A stretch of DNA of 64,000 nt from Gabonibacter massiliensis. Lineage in GTDB: Bacteria; Bacteroidota; Bacteroidia; Bacteroidales; Marinifilaceae. Shown piece after piece: positions 55,027 to 63,568 of the stretch. Position 1 is the stretch's first letter. Every line of letters begins with the position of its first letter. Position numbers and translations under genes: made by a program. A model generated the notes under the pieces. The model was not told the DNA's origin, searched no databases, and was given only the letters and a program-made list of their open reading frames with translations. The stretch spans positions 992,001 through 1,056,000 of the forward strand of contig LN913013.1 of assembly GCA_001487125.1 (NCBI GenBank), given 5' to 3'.

Positions 55027-56078
55027 TGAGAATCGTACTATTTTGTGAGCAGAAATACGCCATCAACATTTTGCAACCGATTGAAGAGGAAGCCGAACAG
55101 GAGGGCGGACATGAATTACTATGGTATGTTCATCAAAAAAATATTCCTGATTTTCCTTTACGAAACGATACCCGATGGACCAATAGCATACAGAAAGTCT
55201 ACGATTTCTCACCGGAAGTCATTTTCGTTCCGTGTAACATTGTTCCCTATTACCTGCCAGGGGTAAAAATACAAATATTTCACGGTTATGCCGCAGAAAA
55301 AAAAGATCATTGGGTGATCCGTCGCTATTTTGACACTTATTTTACCCAAGGGCCCTTCTTTACCCGAGGGTTCAAGGCTTTGGCCAAAAAATATAAAGAT
55401 TTCGAAGTAGTCGAAACAGGCTGGCCCCGCCAAGACTGGATATACGCGAACCTGCATACTTTTGATAACGAGAAAAAAGAACTATTGGAAAAATACCGTA
55501 AAAGTAAACTTCTCCTGTACGCTCCCACATTCTCACCCTCCCTGACCTCCCTTCCTTTCATCAAAGAGGGATTGGTTAAAATAGCGAAAGAAAAAGATAT
55601 TTTACTGATCTTAAAATTCCATCCCCTTACCCGGCCGGAGTGGATGGAAGAATACAAAGCACTCTCCGAACAACACGAAAATATACTCTGGATAGAGGAT
55701 CACAATATTACCAAATACCAATTGATGGCCGACGTTATGATCAGCGACACCTCTTCGACCGTATACGAATTTCTTTTGCTGGATAAACCGGTAATCACCT
55801 ATAAAACCATTGCCAAAGACATCTACTGGCAAGATATACAACAAGCGGAAGAACTTTCCGACGCTTTTGAAAGAGTTCAACGCGACGAAGAATGCATCAA
55901 CAAGCGAAAATGGATCATTGAAAATTACGATCCTTACCTGGATGGTAAAGTAGCTCATCGCATGCTTGATGCCGCCAGAGATTACATTGCACGGCACGGT
56001 GTCCCTTCACACCGGAAGCTTAACCTATGGCGTAAATACACGAGTATAAAAAAATTTGGAAAAATACGGAAAAAGTAA
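55026..56078 (+). CDS. CDP-glycerol glycerophosphotransferase-like protein
   Basis: This 350-residue protein resembles the C-terminal catalytic part of TagB/TagF-type transferases: IQIFHGYAAEKKDHW near 80, TGWPRQDW near 140, LLYAPTFSPSL near 165, LILKFHPLTRPEW near 190, and DVMISDTSSTVYEFLLLDKPVI near 240. These enzymes move a phospho-alcohol unit from a CDP-linked donor to a polymer or glycan. Here the donor is probably the product of the adjacent cytidylyltransferase. The stop is 2 bp from the convergent Kdo-kinase-like gene. Confidence 0.85.
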   Translation: MRIVLFCEQKYAINILQPIEEEAEQEGGHELLWYVHQKNIPDFPLRNDTRWTNSIQKVYDFSPEVIFVPCNIVPYYLPGVKIQIFHGYAAEKKDHWVIRRYFDTYFTQGPFFTRGFKALAKKYKDFEVVETGWPRQDWIYANLHTFDNEKKELLEKYRKSKLLLYAPTFSPSLTSLPFIKEGLVKIAKEKDILLILKFHPLTRPEWMEEYKALSEQHENILWIEDHNITKYQLMADVMISDTSSTVYEFLLLDKPVITYKTIAKDIYWQDIQQAEELSDAFERVQRDEECINKRKWIIENYDPYLDGKVAHRMLDAARDYIARHGVPSHRKLNLWRKYTSIKKFGKIRKK

Positions 56079-56079
56079 G

Positions 56080-56826
56080 CTACCGTCGACGTCGGGCTAT
56101 TTTTTTTTGTTTGCGTCTCAATACGTTGGCATCATGTTCATGAGTCCACTTTTTCAACAAAACGGACATCTCCCTGCAATCTCCCCCCGTTAGCCGCGCA
56201 TACTCATCGGCCATAATGTCAATCATTTCATCGTCTGCATTCAAACGGTAAAAATTTCTTAATCCGGCCAAAGGAGAAATCGATTTAAATTGCATCCGGT
56301 TCAAATCGATCAGATAAAAACAATAAGCATCTCCCTCCCTCTTTATCAATGTATTACCTGGCGAATGATCCAAAAAATAGATCGAATTTTGATGAAGCCG
56401 ATAGGTAAACCGGGTAAACTCCCTCAATATCCGTTCCCTATCGACCGGATGTTTTTTCTTCAAATCCCTGAATTCATAATCAAAATCCACTTGTAAAGAG
56501 ATATAATAACTGCGAGTAACCCCCCAGGCGTTTTTATATAGAATATAGGCTACGGGATCCGGCGTTCCAATACCCTTCTCTACCAATTTATTGGCATAAA
56601 TGAAAGAACGTTCGGCCTTGCTCTTCCGAATATAAGCATAAGCAAAGCGATTCACCCAATTCGGCTTCTTATAAGATTTGACATTTAACCGGAGACCGTT
56701 TATCTCCAGCACTTTTATCACATTCCGATCCGCCTCCAACACTTCACCTTCTCGTTCGAAACGTTGGGGAATAGCTAAGATAAACGACTCAAACTCTTTA
56801 TACTTGGGGTTAATCCGATAAATCAT
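56080..56826 (-). CDS. Lipopolysaccharide (Kdo/WaaP-type) kinase
   Basis: This 248-residue protein has a protein-kinase-like fold. LRLNVKSYKKPNWVN holds the ATP-site lysine region, FLDHSPGNTLI is the catalytic loop (Asp and Asn), and FYLIDLNRM is the metal-binding Asp. Such enzymes phosphorylate Kdo or heptose of the LPS core. I chose the ATG at 56826, one base after the folA stop; the frame is open further upstream inside folA. Position beside GT9 and the cytidylyltransferase operon fits LPS core synthesis. Confidence 0.85.
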   Translation of the reverse strand: MIYRINPKYKEFESFILAIPQRFEREGEVLEADRNVIKVLEINGLRLNVKSYKKPNWVNRFAYAYIRKSKAERSFIYANKLVEKGIGTPDPVAYILYKNAWGVTRSYYISLQVDFDYEFRDLKKKHPVDRERILREFTRFTYRLHQNSIYFLDHSPGNTLIKREGDAYCFYLIDLNRMQFKSISPLAGLRNFYRLNADDEMIDIMADEYARLTGGDCREMSVLLKKWTHEHDANVLRRKQKKIARRRR

Positions 56827-56827
56827 T

Positions 56828-57319
56828 CTACTTTTTCTTGCTTCGATAATTGATAAACGAATAGGCAAACTCATTCTTTTCATCCGCCGGAAAATCTTCC
56901 TGACCTTCTTTTTCCCAACATCCAGGGTCCACGGAAGGGATCTTCGTATCCCCGTCGCACACCGTGTGAACGACCGTCAGATAGAGACGATCGGCCTGAT
57001 CCCATAACTCCCGGTATATCGTACCGCCACCGATAATAAAAACTTCCTCCTCATCCTTTGCCAGCTCCAATGCTTTTTCAATGGAATCGACCAATTCACA
57101 TCCTTTCGCAACAAATGACGGATTACGGGAAATAACGATATTCCTACGGTTAGGCAAAGCCCGTCCCATAGATTGAAAAGTCTTTCTTCCCATCACTACC
57201 GTATGTCCCGTGGTGATTGCCTTGAAATGCTTCAGATCTCCCGACAAATGCCATATTAACCCGTTATCCCTACCGATAACACTATTTTCTGCTGCTGCTA
57301 CTATTATTGACAAAACCAT
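56828..57319 (-). CDS. folA: Dihydrofolate reductase
   Basis: This 163-residue enzyme begins LSIIVAAAENSVIGRDNGLIWHLSGDLKHFKAITTGHTVVMGRKTF, the DHFR core with the folate-site residues, and continues RRNIVISRNP and EVFIIGGGTIY. It reduces dihydrofolate with NADPH. It lies after thyA on the same strand (90 bp gap with repeat-like sequence), the classical thyA-folA pairing: ThyA consumes methylene-THF and yields DHF, and FolA regenerates THF. Its stop is 1 bp from the kinase start. Confidence 0.96.
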   Translation of the reverse strand: MVLSIIVAAAENSVIGRDNGLIWHLSGDLKHFKAITTGHTVVMGRKTFQSMGRALPNRRNIVISRNPSFVAKGCELVDSIEKALELAKDEEEVFIIGGGTIYRELWDQADRLYLTVVHTVCDGDTKIPSVDPGCWEKEGQEDFPADEKNEFAYSFINYRSKKK

Positions 57320-57408
57320 AATTAATTGTAGATTAACATGCAGATTGAAAATTATAAATTAAATCCATTGCTATAATTTACAATTTTAAATCTACGATTT
57401 AAAATTCA
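57320..57408. repeat. Degenerate AATTGTAGATT-type repeat between thyA and folA
   Basis: AATTGTAGATTAAC near 57324 and the inverted TTTACAATTTTAAATCTACG near 57377 are variants of the AATTGTAGATT/AATTGTAAATT core. They sit in the 89-bp gap between two co-directional genes. Confidence 0.6.
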
Positions 57409-58203
57409 TCAGACCGCGATTTCTCCTTTTATATGCGAATGCGGGTTATAATTCCGCAGTTCAAAATCCTCATACCGGAAATCGAATATGGATTTTATGG
57501 CAGGATTAATTACCATCTCAGGCAAGTCCCTCGGTTCCCGGGACAACTGCAATTTCACCTGATCGATATGATTCAAATAGATATGGGCATCTCCCAAAGT
57601 GTGTACAAATTCTCCCGGCCGTAAATCGCACACCTGAGCCATCATCATGGTCAAAAGAGCATAAGATGCGATATTAAAAGGAACACCCAAAAAAGAATCG
57701 GCACTCCGCTGATACAGCTGACAGGATAATTTTCCATTGGCCACGTAAAACTGAAAAAGGGCATGGCAAGGAGCCAACGCCATGTTCTCAATATCCCCGG
57801 AATTCCATGCACTCACGATTAACCGACGAGAGTCTGGAGTATGTTTTATATCTTCTACTACCTGTGAAATCTGATCCAGATGAGTACCGTCAGGACGAGG
57901 CCAAGAACGCCATTGATAACCGTATATATGTCCCAAGTCCCCGTTCTCATCCGCCCACTCATTCCATATCCGTACGCCATGTTCCTGCAAATATTTCACA
58001 TTCGTATCGCCTCGAAGAAACCATAATAATTCATATATGATGGATTTTAAATGCAATTTTTTAGTGGTCAGCAACGGAAAACCGGCTGACAGGTCAAAAC
58101 GCATCTGATGGCCGAAAACGCTAATCGTTCCCGTACCGGTACGGTCCGTTTTTTCAACCCCTTTTTGTAATATCCTATCTAATAATTCTAAATATTGTTT
58201 CAT
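57409..58203 (-). CDS. thyA: Thymidylate synthase
   Basis: This 264-residue protein has the same length as E. coli ThyA. The catalytic cysteine lies in [12 protein letters not shown] near 143-154, followed by [21 protein letters not shown] and [12 protein letters not shown]. It methylates dUMP to dTMP with methylene-tetrahydrofolate. It precedes folA on the same strand. A minus-strand TATCTTTG box lies 50 bp upstream. Confidence 0.98.
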   Translation of the reverse strand: MKQYLELLDRILQKGVEKTDRTGTGTISVFGHQMRFDLSAGFPLLTTKKLHLKSIIYELLWFLRGDTNVKYLQEHGVRIWNEWADENGDLGHIYGYQWRSWPRPDGTHLDQISQVVEDIKHTPDSRRLIVSAWNSGDIENMALAPCHALFQFYVANGKLSCQLYQRSADSFLGVPFNIASYALLTMMMAQVCDLRPGEFVHTLGDAHIYLNHIDQVKLQLSREPRDLPEMVINPAIKSIFDFRYEDFELRNYNPHSHIKGEIAV

Positions 58204-58252
58204 ATTTCATGAAAATTTGAGAATAAGCTTACCATCTTATCGGTTTTCAGAA

Positions 58253-58260
58253 CAAAGATA
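58253..58260 (-). promoter_or_regulatory. Possible -7 box (TATCTTTG) for thyA
   Basis: Matches TAnnTTTG on the minus strand, 50 bp before thyA, just after the O-methyltransferase stop. No clear partner box. Confidence 0.35.
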
Positions 58261-58261
58261 T

Positions 58262-58903
58262 TTATTTTTTCCGGATCAACATCAGTCCGTGACGAATGGG
58301 CAGTAAAATATTCTCCACACGTGCATCCGACTGCACGAGAGCATTAAAATCCAATATCCCTTTCGTTTGGGCATCAGGATTTCCTACAGGTTCCAGCACT
58401 TTCCCGTCCCACAACACATCATCGGCAATAATAACTCCTCCGGGACGCACCCGATCAAATACCAAACGATAGTAATCGGAATATTCCCGCTTGTCAGCAT
58501 CGATAAATACCAAGTCAAAAACTTCATCTATCGTTGGAATTACCTTCCGGGCATCCCCCACGTGAAAAACGATCCGATGAGCCAGACCGCTCTTTTCTAT
58601 GTATTCTCTGGTAAAATCTTCCAACTCATCATTGATATCAATGGTATGCAAACACCCCTCCTCCGACAAACCCGAAGCCATAGCGATAGCCGAATACCCG
58701 GTATAGGTTCCTATCTCCAATATCCTCCGGGCTCCCGTCATCCGGCAAATCATCTTTAAAAATTGTCCTTGCAGATTTCCGGACAGCATTCTGGGACGCA
58801 GTACATGCAGAAAGGTTGAACGAGTCAACTCCGATAGCAAAGGATCCTCCGGTTCGCTATGGGACAAAATGTACCGTTCCAATTCCGCATTCATTTCCAA
58901 CAT
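58262..58903 (-). CDS. O-methyltransferase (catechol/caffeoyl-CoA-type)
   Basis: This 213-residue SAM enzyme has RRILEIGTYTGYSAIAMASGL near 54-74, HTIDINDEL near 84, DLVFIDADKREYSDYY near 128, and GGVIIADDVLWDGKV near 154, all typical of the class I O-methyltransferase_3 family with its conserved Asp residues for a divalent metal. Substrates vary, and its target is unknown. I chose the ATG at 58903, just after the M16 gene stop; the frame opens further upstream inside that gene. Confidence 0.88.
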   Translation of the reverse strand: MLEMNAELERYILSHSEPEDPLLSELTRSTFLHVLRPRMLSGNLQGQFLKMICRMTGARRILEIGTYTGYSAIAMASGLSEEGCLHTIDINDELEDFTREYIEKSGLAHRIVFHVGDARKVIPTIDEVFDLVFIDADKREYSDYYRLVFDRVRPGGVIIADDVLWDGKVLEPVGNPDAQTKGILDFNALVQSDARVENILLPIRHGLMLIRKK

Positions 58904-58904
58904 A

Positions 58905-60122
58905 TCATTTATATAACAAAATAGACTGTTTTTCCAAATCAAAAATCTCTTGCGCCACCTCCATCAACATTTCCGGCGTAATACTCTCTATCTGGGCATA
59001 AACGTCTTCCAGACTATCCACTCTATCGTATATTAAAAAACTTTTTCCGATAGAAAGCATCAGGTTCTCATAGTTCTCCGAGGAGATGGTAATCTGCCCT
59101 ATCATCTGAGCCTTGGCTCTCTTCAATTGTACAGGACCTAACCTCTCTTCATAGAGCAAGCGCATCTCCTTCCGGCATAAATCCAAACACCAGGCTGCAT
59201 TCTCTTTATCACAACCGAAATAAACCATACAAGCCCCTGTATCCGAATAGGGAGTATAGGAAGCTTCTATATTATAAGCCAAACCATAACGCTCCCTGAT
59301 GTTCAGGTTCAATCGGGAGTTCATTCCAGGTCCACCCAAAAGATTAACAAGCAACGATAAAACCACCCGTTTTTCCTGTGTTTGGTCGTAGGCGACATTT
59401 CCGATAATACAATGACTCTGATAAGTATCCCTCTCTTCTTTCACGAAACGGGGCAAATAGATCTCCGGTTTAGTCCGTCTTAAAATCCCCGATCCTCTCG
59501 GGTAAACGGCAAAATATTTTTCAACCAAACGAACGATCTTTTCGAACGGCATATCTCCCACTGAAGTAATAACCATCCGCTCGGGATTGTAGTTTCGCTT
59601 CACGAAATCAAGGATCATTTTCCGATCAATACGCAGCACGGCAGCCTCATCACCCAAAATATTTCGACCGATAGGATACCCTTTATAGATCAATTCCTCG
59701 AAATCATCAAAGATCAACTCCCCGGGACTATCCTTATAGGAATTAATTTCATCCAGCACGACATCTTTCTCTTTCTCAAGCTCCTTTTCGGGAAACACGG
59801 AATGGAAAACAATATCCGCAAACAACTCCAATGTCCGCTCGTAATCTTTCGGCATAAAAGTGGCATAAATACAGGTGTCCTCTTTCGTGGTATAAGCATT
59901 CAATTCACCACCTACATCTTCTAAACGACTTAAGATATGATAAGCCTTCCGCTTTTCCGTTCCTTTAAAGATAACATGTTCTATAAAATGAGCTACCCCC
60001 AACTCCTCTTCTCGCTCGTCACGACTTCCGGCATTTATGATCAACCCGCAATAAGCCGCTTTATTCGGAACTTCATAATGAATAAGTCTCAATCCATTCT
60101 CAAAAATATGTGTCTGATACAT
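58905..60122 (-). CDS. M16 family zinc metallopeptidase (mitochondrial processing peptidase-like)
   Basis: This 405-residue protein has HxxEH as His45-Phe-Ile-Glu48-His49 in LGVAHFIEHVIFKGT, with DVVLDEINSY near 110 supplying the distal Glu, and a conserved GGPGMNSRLNLNIRERYGLAYNI region. It is a single full-length M16B chain, unlike the split pair at 6-8.6 kb. The start is at 60122 or, with 12 more residues, at 60158, where ATG overlaps the stop of the upstream gene. Substrate is unknown. Confidence 0.9.
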   Translation of the reverse strand: MYQTHIFENGLRLIHYEVPNKAAYCGLIINAGSRDEREEELGVAHFIEHVIFKGTEKRKAYHILSRLEDVGGELNAYTTKEDTCIYATFMPKDYERTLELFADIVFHSVFPEKELEKEKDVVLDEINSYKDSPGELIFDDFEELIYKGYPIGRNILGDEAAVLRIDRKMILDFVKRNYNPERMVITSVGDMPFEKIVRLVEKYFAVYPRGSGILRRTKPEIYLPRFVKEERDTYQSHCIIGNVAYDQTQEKRVVLSLLVNLLGGPGMNSRLNLNIRERYGLAYNIEASYTPYSDTGACMVYFGCDKENAAWCLDLCRKEMRLLYEERLGPVQLKRAKAQMIGQITISSENYENLMLSIGKSFLIYDRVDSLEDVYAQIESITPEMLMEVAQEIFDLEKQSILLYK

Positions 60123-60157
60123 CTTTACACCTTCATTTGCCTGCACACGGATCCTCA

Positions 60158-61198
60158 TTACTGTATAAATAGATTTCCTCCCGATAACTCCAGAACTACC
60201 TTACTATCGTATTTTTTATCCCCGACCGCTCCTTTTCTCCAAATTATATTTTTCTCGGTCACAGGCTGCGTTTCCAATTGAAAGGATTCGGGTAAATCAA
60301 CTTTTACTCCCCGATTATATTTCAAACTTAAATCATAACCTGCTCCTTCACCAAACGTCAACCCTAACTTCGTCGAAGAACTTTTGATCTCTACGGCGGC
60401 AAAAGAGAAATGAATATTCCGAATATTAACTTCACCCCATCGGGTTTTCATCTGCAAAGAATCTCCGATATCTTGAATCTCGTATTTGGTGTAAAAAGAT
60501 TCTGCCGTTAAACAATCGATCATTCCCAAAAAGCAGGTACCACCCGAGGTTTTCAAGTTCAAATGATCGGCTTCCATCAATTGCAATGTCGTCGAAGTAC
60601 AATTTAATTTTACCTCTTTTCCCCCTCCGATTTTTACTTTAGCCGATTTGAACTCTCCTTTCAGCTGTGTCAACTCCTCAATTTCGAAATCTCCTTTAGA
60701 GAAATTAACCATAAAAACCCCCTCCTTTACGGAATGAGCCTTAAAATTTCCAGAAACACTTCCTACGCTCAAATTTCCGACAAAATCTCCCAAAAGGATA
60801 TTACCATCTTCCACCTCTAATTTAACATTCTTCCCTACCGGCACCTTAATGTGGTAATCCACATTTACAATTACCGACGATACCCTTTGTAGCATACTCA
60901 TATCTTTTCCAAAAACGGTCTTAACATCCAAAACTTCCCCCTCTTCCTGCACCTGTATGTATATATACTTTAATAATTCATCTAACTTTGCCCCCGATTT
61001 TCCTTCCATTGCAATAACGGCTTCGATCTCGAATTCGTTACCTTCCTGACGGACATCGATGTTCCCGAAACGATTCCATACTCTCAATTCCTTCACGGCT
61101 GAGGCAGGAAAGTTCTTTTTAAATGTTCTGGAACGATTTTCCGCCCGACACGCTATGCCTACAAAGATCAGAATAGCTATAAACACCGCTTTTTTCAT
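60158..61198 (-). CDS. Exported DUF4097-like beta-helix protein
   Basis: This 346-residue protein has a signal peptide at about 1-19. The rest is a repetitive pattern of short beta strands separated by Gly/Asn turns (NVKLEVEDGNILLG, GNLSVGSVSGNFKA, LNLKTSGGTCFLGM), typical of DUF4097/DUF2807-type right-handed beta-solenoid proteins. The role is unknown, often linked to envelope stress or adhesion. Its stop overlaps or adjoins the start of the M16 gene (TAATG), so the two are cotranscribed. Confidence 0.75.
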   Translation of the reverse strand: MKKAVFIAILIFVGIACRAENRSRTFKKNFPASAVKELRVWNRFGNIDVRQEGNEFEIEAVIAMEGKSGAKLDELLKYIYIQVQEEGEVLDVKTVFGKDMSMLQRVSSVIVNVDYHIKVPVGKNVKLEVEDGNILLGDFVGNLSVGSVSGNFKAHSVKEGVFMVNFSKGDFEIEELTQLKGEFKSAKVKIGGGKEVKLNCTSTTLQLMEADHLNLKTSGGTCFLGMIDCLTAESFYTKYEIQDIGDSLQMKTRWGEVNIRNIHFSFAAVEIKSSSTKLGLTFGEGAGYDLSLKYNRGVKVDLPESFQLETQPVTEKNIIWRKGAVGDKKYDSKVVLELSGGNLFIQ

Positions 61199-61310
61199 AA
61201 TAAATAATTTAGATTTGACAAACCTTTATTCTCCGTCCTCCCATCATCCATACTCTGCCGACAGACGGATCTGCCCGATTTCAAAGTTAGAAATATTATT
61301 TAATTATCAG

Positions 61311-61856
61311 TCATTCTCGCTCGTTCTCTTCTTCCATACGTTTGTATACGGCAGACAAATAGGCCAGCATACGGCTGAAAGATTCCATCGCCGCCGTCGT
61401 TTGAGCGTGTATCTCCTTCTTTTGTAATTTAAGGAGCAAATTTCCATAAAGAGCATGCAGAGCCAATTCCACGTCGGAAACCTCCTCGGATAAATCGGAT
61501 TTACGGCGATAATCCAATAAATTATTTGCCGCTGCCATAAAAATATGCCGGTAACGGACATCATGAGTTTGGTGTAAAAGATGATAATGCATCTCTGTCA
61601 ATTCACTTACCATATTTTTAATGACTTGCAAATGCCCTTCCCGGGTCACCTCTTCCTTCTTCATCATCTCGACCAAATTATCATACCAGTCCAGCATCTC
61701 TTTACGAGTCGATTCATCTACTTGAAAACCACTAACGATATGTTGATCCACCAAAGTCATATCCAAATGCAATGCCCTCAACATATCCTCCAGCTGCCAC
61801 ATGTAAAGGATATACTCCGCAAGGTTACTTTTTCTCTTTTCGCGTGCAATCAACAT
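61311..61856 (-). CDS. DUF4924 family protein
   Basis: This 181-residue helical protein begins MLIAREKRKSNLAEYILYMWQLEDMLR, with VDQHIV, RKEMLDWYDNLVEMMKKEE and ELTEMHYHLLHQTHDV, the pattern of DUF4924. Its function is unknown. It lies 10 bp after the hslR-like stop. Confidence 0.85.
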   Translation of the reverse strand: MLIAREKRKSNLAEYILYMWQLEDMLRALHLDMTLVDQHIVSGFQVDESTRKEMLDWYDNLVEMMKKEEVTREGHLQVIKNMVSELTEMHYHLLHQTHDVRYRHIFMAAANNLLDYRRKSDLSEEVSDVELALHALYGNLLLKLQKKEIHAQTTAAMESFSRMLAYLSAVYKRMEEENERE

Positions 61857-61866
61857 AAATCAAATT

Positions 61867-62244
61867 TTAAACGTCACCTTTCAATTTATCTATTAAACGC
61901 CGGTCCCGTTTGGTCGGACGTCCCGTACCCCGATCCCGGTGCTCAAACATCATATGTGTCCCTTTCAATATATCCAATCTCTCCTGAGGCGTAATCTCTT
62001 CTACAAAATCAACAGCCAATTGGGCGGACATACGTTTATCCGTAACCTGTTTAACGACATACTCCCTCTCTATCGGAGGAATTCTCACTTTCACGACCTC
62101 TCCGACCTTCACTTCCCGAGAAGCCTTCACATGCACCTCCCCGATTGAAACGTGTCCCTTCCCACATGCCTCGGCTGCCTGAGAACGAGTTTTAAAAATT
62201 CGTACGGCCCAAAGCCATTTATCTATCCTTACCTTCTCGTCCAT
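61867..62244 (-). CDS. S4-domain RNA-binding protein, HslR/Hsp15-like
   Basis: This 125-residue protein has an S4 domain from residue 5: RIDKWLWAVRIFKTRSQAAEACGKGHVSI, then KVGEVVKVRIPP. A basic C-terminal tail (RGTGRPTKRDRRLIDKLKG) follows. Hsp15 (HslR) binds 50S subunits carrying nascent peptidyl-tRNA after heat shock. I chose the ATG at 62244; the frame is open to 62310 but that part lies in the repeat region and is not family-like. It is beside pth, which also handles stalled peptidyl-tRNA. Confidence 0.88.
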   Translation of the reverse strand: MDEKVRIDKWLWAVRIFKTRSQAAEACGKGHVSIGEVHVKASREVKVGEVVKVRIPPIEREYVVKQVTDKRMSAQLAVDFVEEITPQERLDILKGTHMMFEHRDRGTGRPTKRDRRLIDKLKGDV

Positions 62245-62307
62245 ATCCGATAACTTTTGATCCAAACTCCGTTCAAACTCTCTAAAATCGAAAATCGTAA
62301 CTCTCTC

Positions 62308-62427
62308 CAATCACAGAATCGCTCATTGTAAATTAGAAGAATTTCGTGATTCAATGATTAGGTTATTCAATTTCAATCCCTCAATCACCAATCATCTAAT
62401 CATCCGATTTCAGAATTTACAATTATT
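62308..62427. repeat. GATT-type and AATTGTAAATT-type repeat running into the 3' end of pth
   Basis: ATTGTAAATTAG near 62335, then GATTCAATGATTAGG-type units, then an inverted GAATTTACAATTATT at 62412-62426. That last copy forms the final codons and stop of pth. Confidence 0.65.
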
Positions 62428-62979
62428 AAACTGACTCATCGTTTTTCCAAGCCCCACGAAAATGAAATTTTTAATGATCTCTCCGCAATGTTCCAGCATC
62501 CGGGGCATTTTCTCTTCCTGCTCCGGAGTCCAATGCCCCAACACGTAATCGACTTGTCCTCCGCGAGCAAAATCGTTGCCTATCCCGAAGCGCAAACGGG
62601 CATACGCCTGAGTACCCAATAATTCGTTAATACTTTTTAAACCGTTATGACCTCCATCGCTTCCCTGCCCCCTCAATCGAATCGTACCAAAGGGCAATGC
62701 CAGATCATCCACGATAACGAGCACATCCGACAATTCGATTCTCTCTTTCTGCAACCAATAAGCCACGGCTTTTCCGCTCAGGTTCATATAAGTATTCGGC
62801 TTCAGTAAAATCAAGGTTCTCCCCTTTACTTTTACCGTGGTTACGGCCCCGTAACGCTTATCTTCAAAAACAGCATTGGACGCCTTAGCAAAAGCGTCCA
62901 ATACTTTAAATCCTATATTATGTCGTGTATTCTGGTACTCGGGACCTATGTTTCCCAATCCCACAATAAGATATTTCAT
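62410..62979 (-). CDS. pth: Peptidyl-tRNA hydrolase
   Basis: This 189-residue enzyme has [18 protein letters not shown] near 7-24 (catalytic His in NTRHNIG), [15 protein letters not shown] near 58, and [30 protein letters not shown] near 87-116. It cleaves peptidyl-tRNA released by ribosomes. Its last residues, Asn-Asn-Cys-Lys-Phe, and stop are coded by an AATTGTAAATT repeat-like copy, as in MeaB. It lies 16 bp after rplY, the usual ctc-pth arrangement. Confidence 0.97.
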   Translation of the reverse strand: MKYLIVGLGNIGPEYQNTRHNIGFKVLDAFAKASNAVFEDKRYGAVTTVKVKGRTLILLKPNTYMNLSGKAVAYWLQKERIELSDVLVIVDDLALPFGTIRLRGQGSDGGHNGLKSINELLGTQAYARLRFGIGNDFARGGQVDYVLGHWTPEQEEKMPRMLEHCGEIIKNFIFVGLGKTMSQFNNCKF

Positions 62980-62995
62980 CTTGTCTTCTTACAAC

Positions 62996-63568
62996 TTATT
63001 TAGCTTCAGATTGTGCGGCTCTTGCAGCTCTTGTTAACTTAACCTGAGCAACAACCACGCTCTTCGCATTCACGATTTCAATATGCGGAAAATCCAAATC
63101 CTTCACTTTAATGGATTTACCTACCCCCAACTTCTCTACATTCAAAACGAGCTCGTCAGGCATATCTTTCGGAAGAGATTTTACTTTCAACTTACGACTG
63201 ACCAAAACCAATTTACCTCCGGCTTGCACACCCTCGGCAAAACCTTCCGTTCTCACCGGAACTTCAATCACAACCGGTTTATCATCCGCCGTTTGATAGA
63301 AGTCAATATGCAACACCCGATCGGTTACAGGATGGAATTGAATCTCTCTCATTACTGCATCGTAAGACTTTCCATCAAGCGTCAATTTTACAAGGTATAC
63401 GTTAGGAGTATACAATAACTTTCTTAAATCACGTTCCGCAACGGCAAAATGTACGTTAGCCTCCCCACCGTAAAGCACGCATGGAACTTTTTCTTCGGCT
63501 CTCAAAGCTTTTGTCGCCTTTTTCCCTAAATCACTTCTTACGTCTCCTTTTAATTCAAATACTTGCAT
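62996..63568 (-). CDS. rplY: 50S ribosomal protein L25/Ctc
   Basis: This 190-residue protein has the N-terminal L25 5S-rRNA-binding domain (LGKKATKALRAEEKVPCVLYGGEANVHFAV) and a C-terminal TL5/Ctc beta domain (VRTEGFAEGVQAGGKL, SIKVKDLDFPH). The long Ctc form is normal in Bacteroidota. It binds 5S rRNA in the large subunit. It is the first gene after a strong minus-strand promoter and is followed by pth. Confidence 0.97.
   Translation of the reverse strand: MQVFELKGDVRSDLGKKATKALRAEEKVPCVLYGGEANVHFAVAERDLRKLLYTPNVYLVKLTLDGKSYDAVMREIQFHPVTDRVLHIDFYQTADDKPVVIEVPVRTEGFAEGVQAGGKLVLVSRKLKVKSLPKDMPDELVLNVEKLGVGKSIKVKDLDFPHIEIVNAKSVVVAQVKLTRAARAAQSEAK

Noticed and set aside
62245-62310. Longer start for the HslR-like gene
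   Set aside because: The extra 22 codons lie in repeat-like sequence and do not match the S4 protein family.
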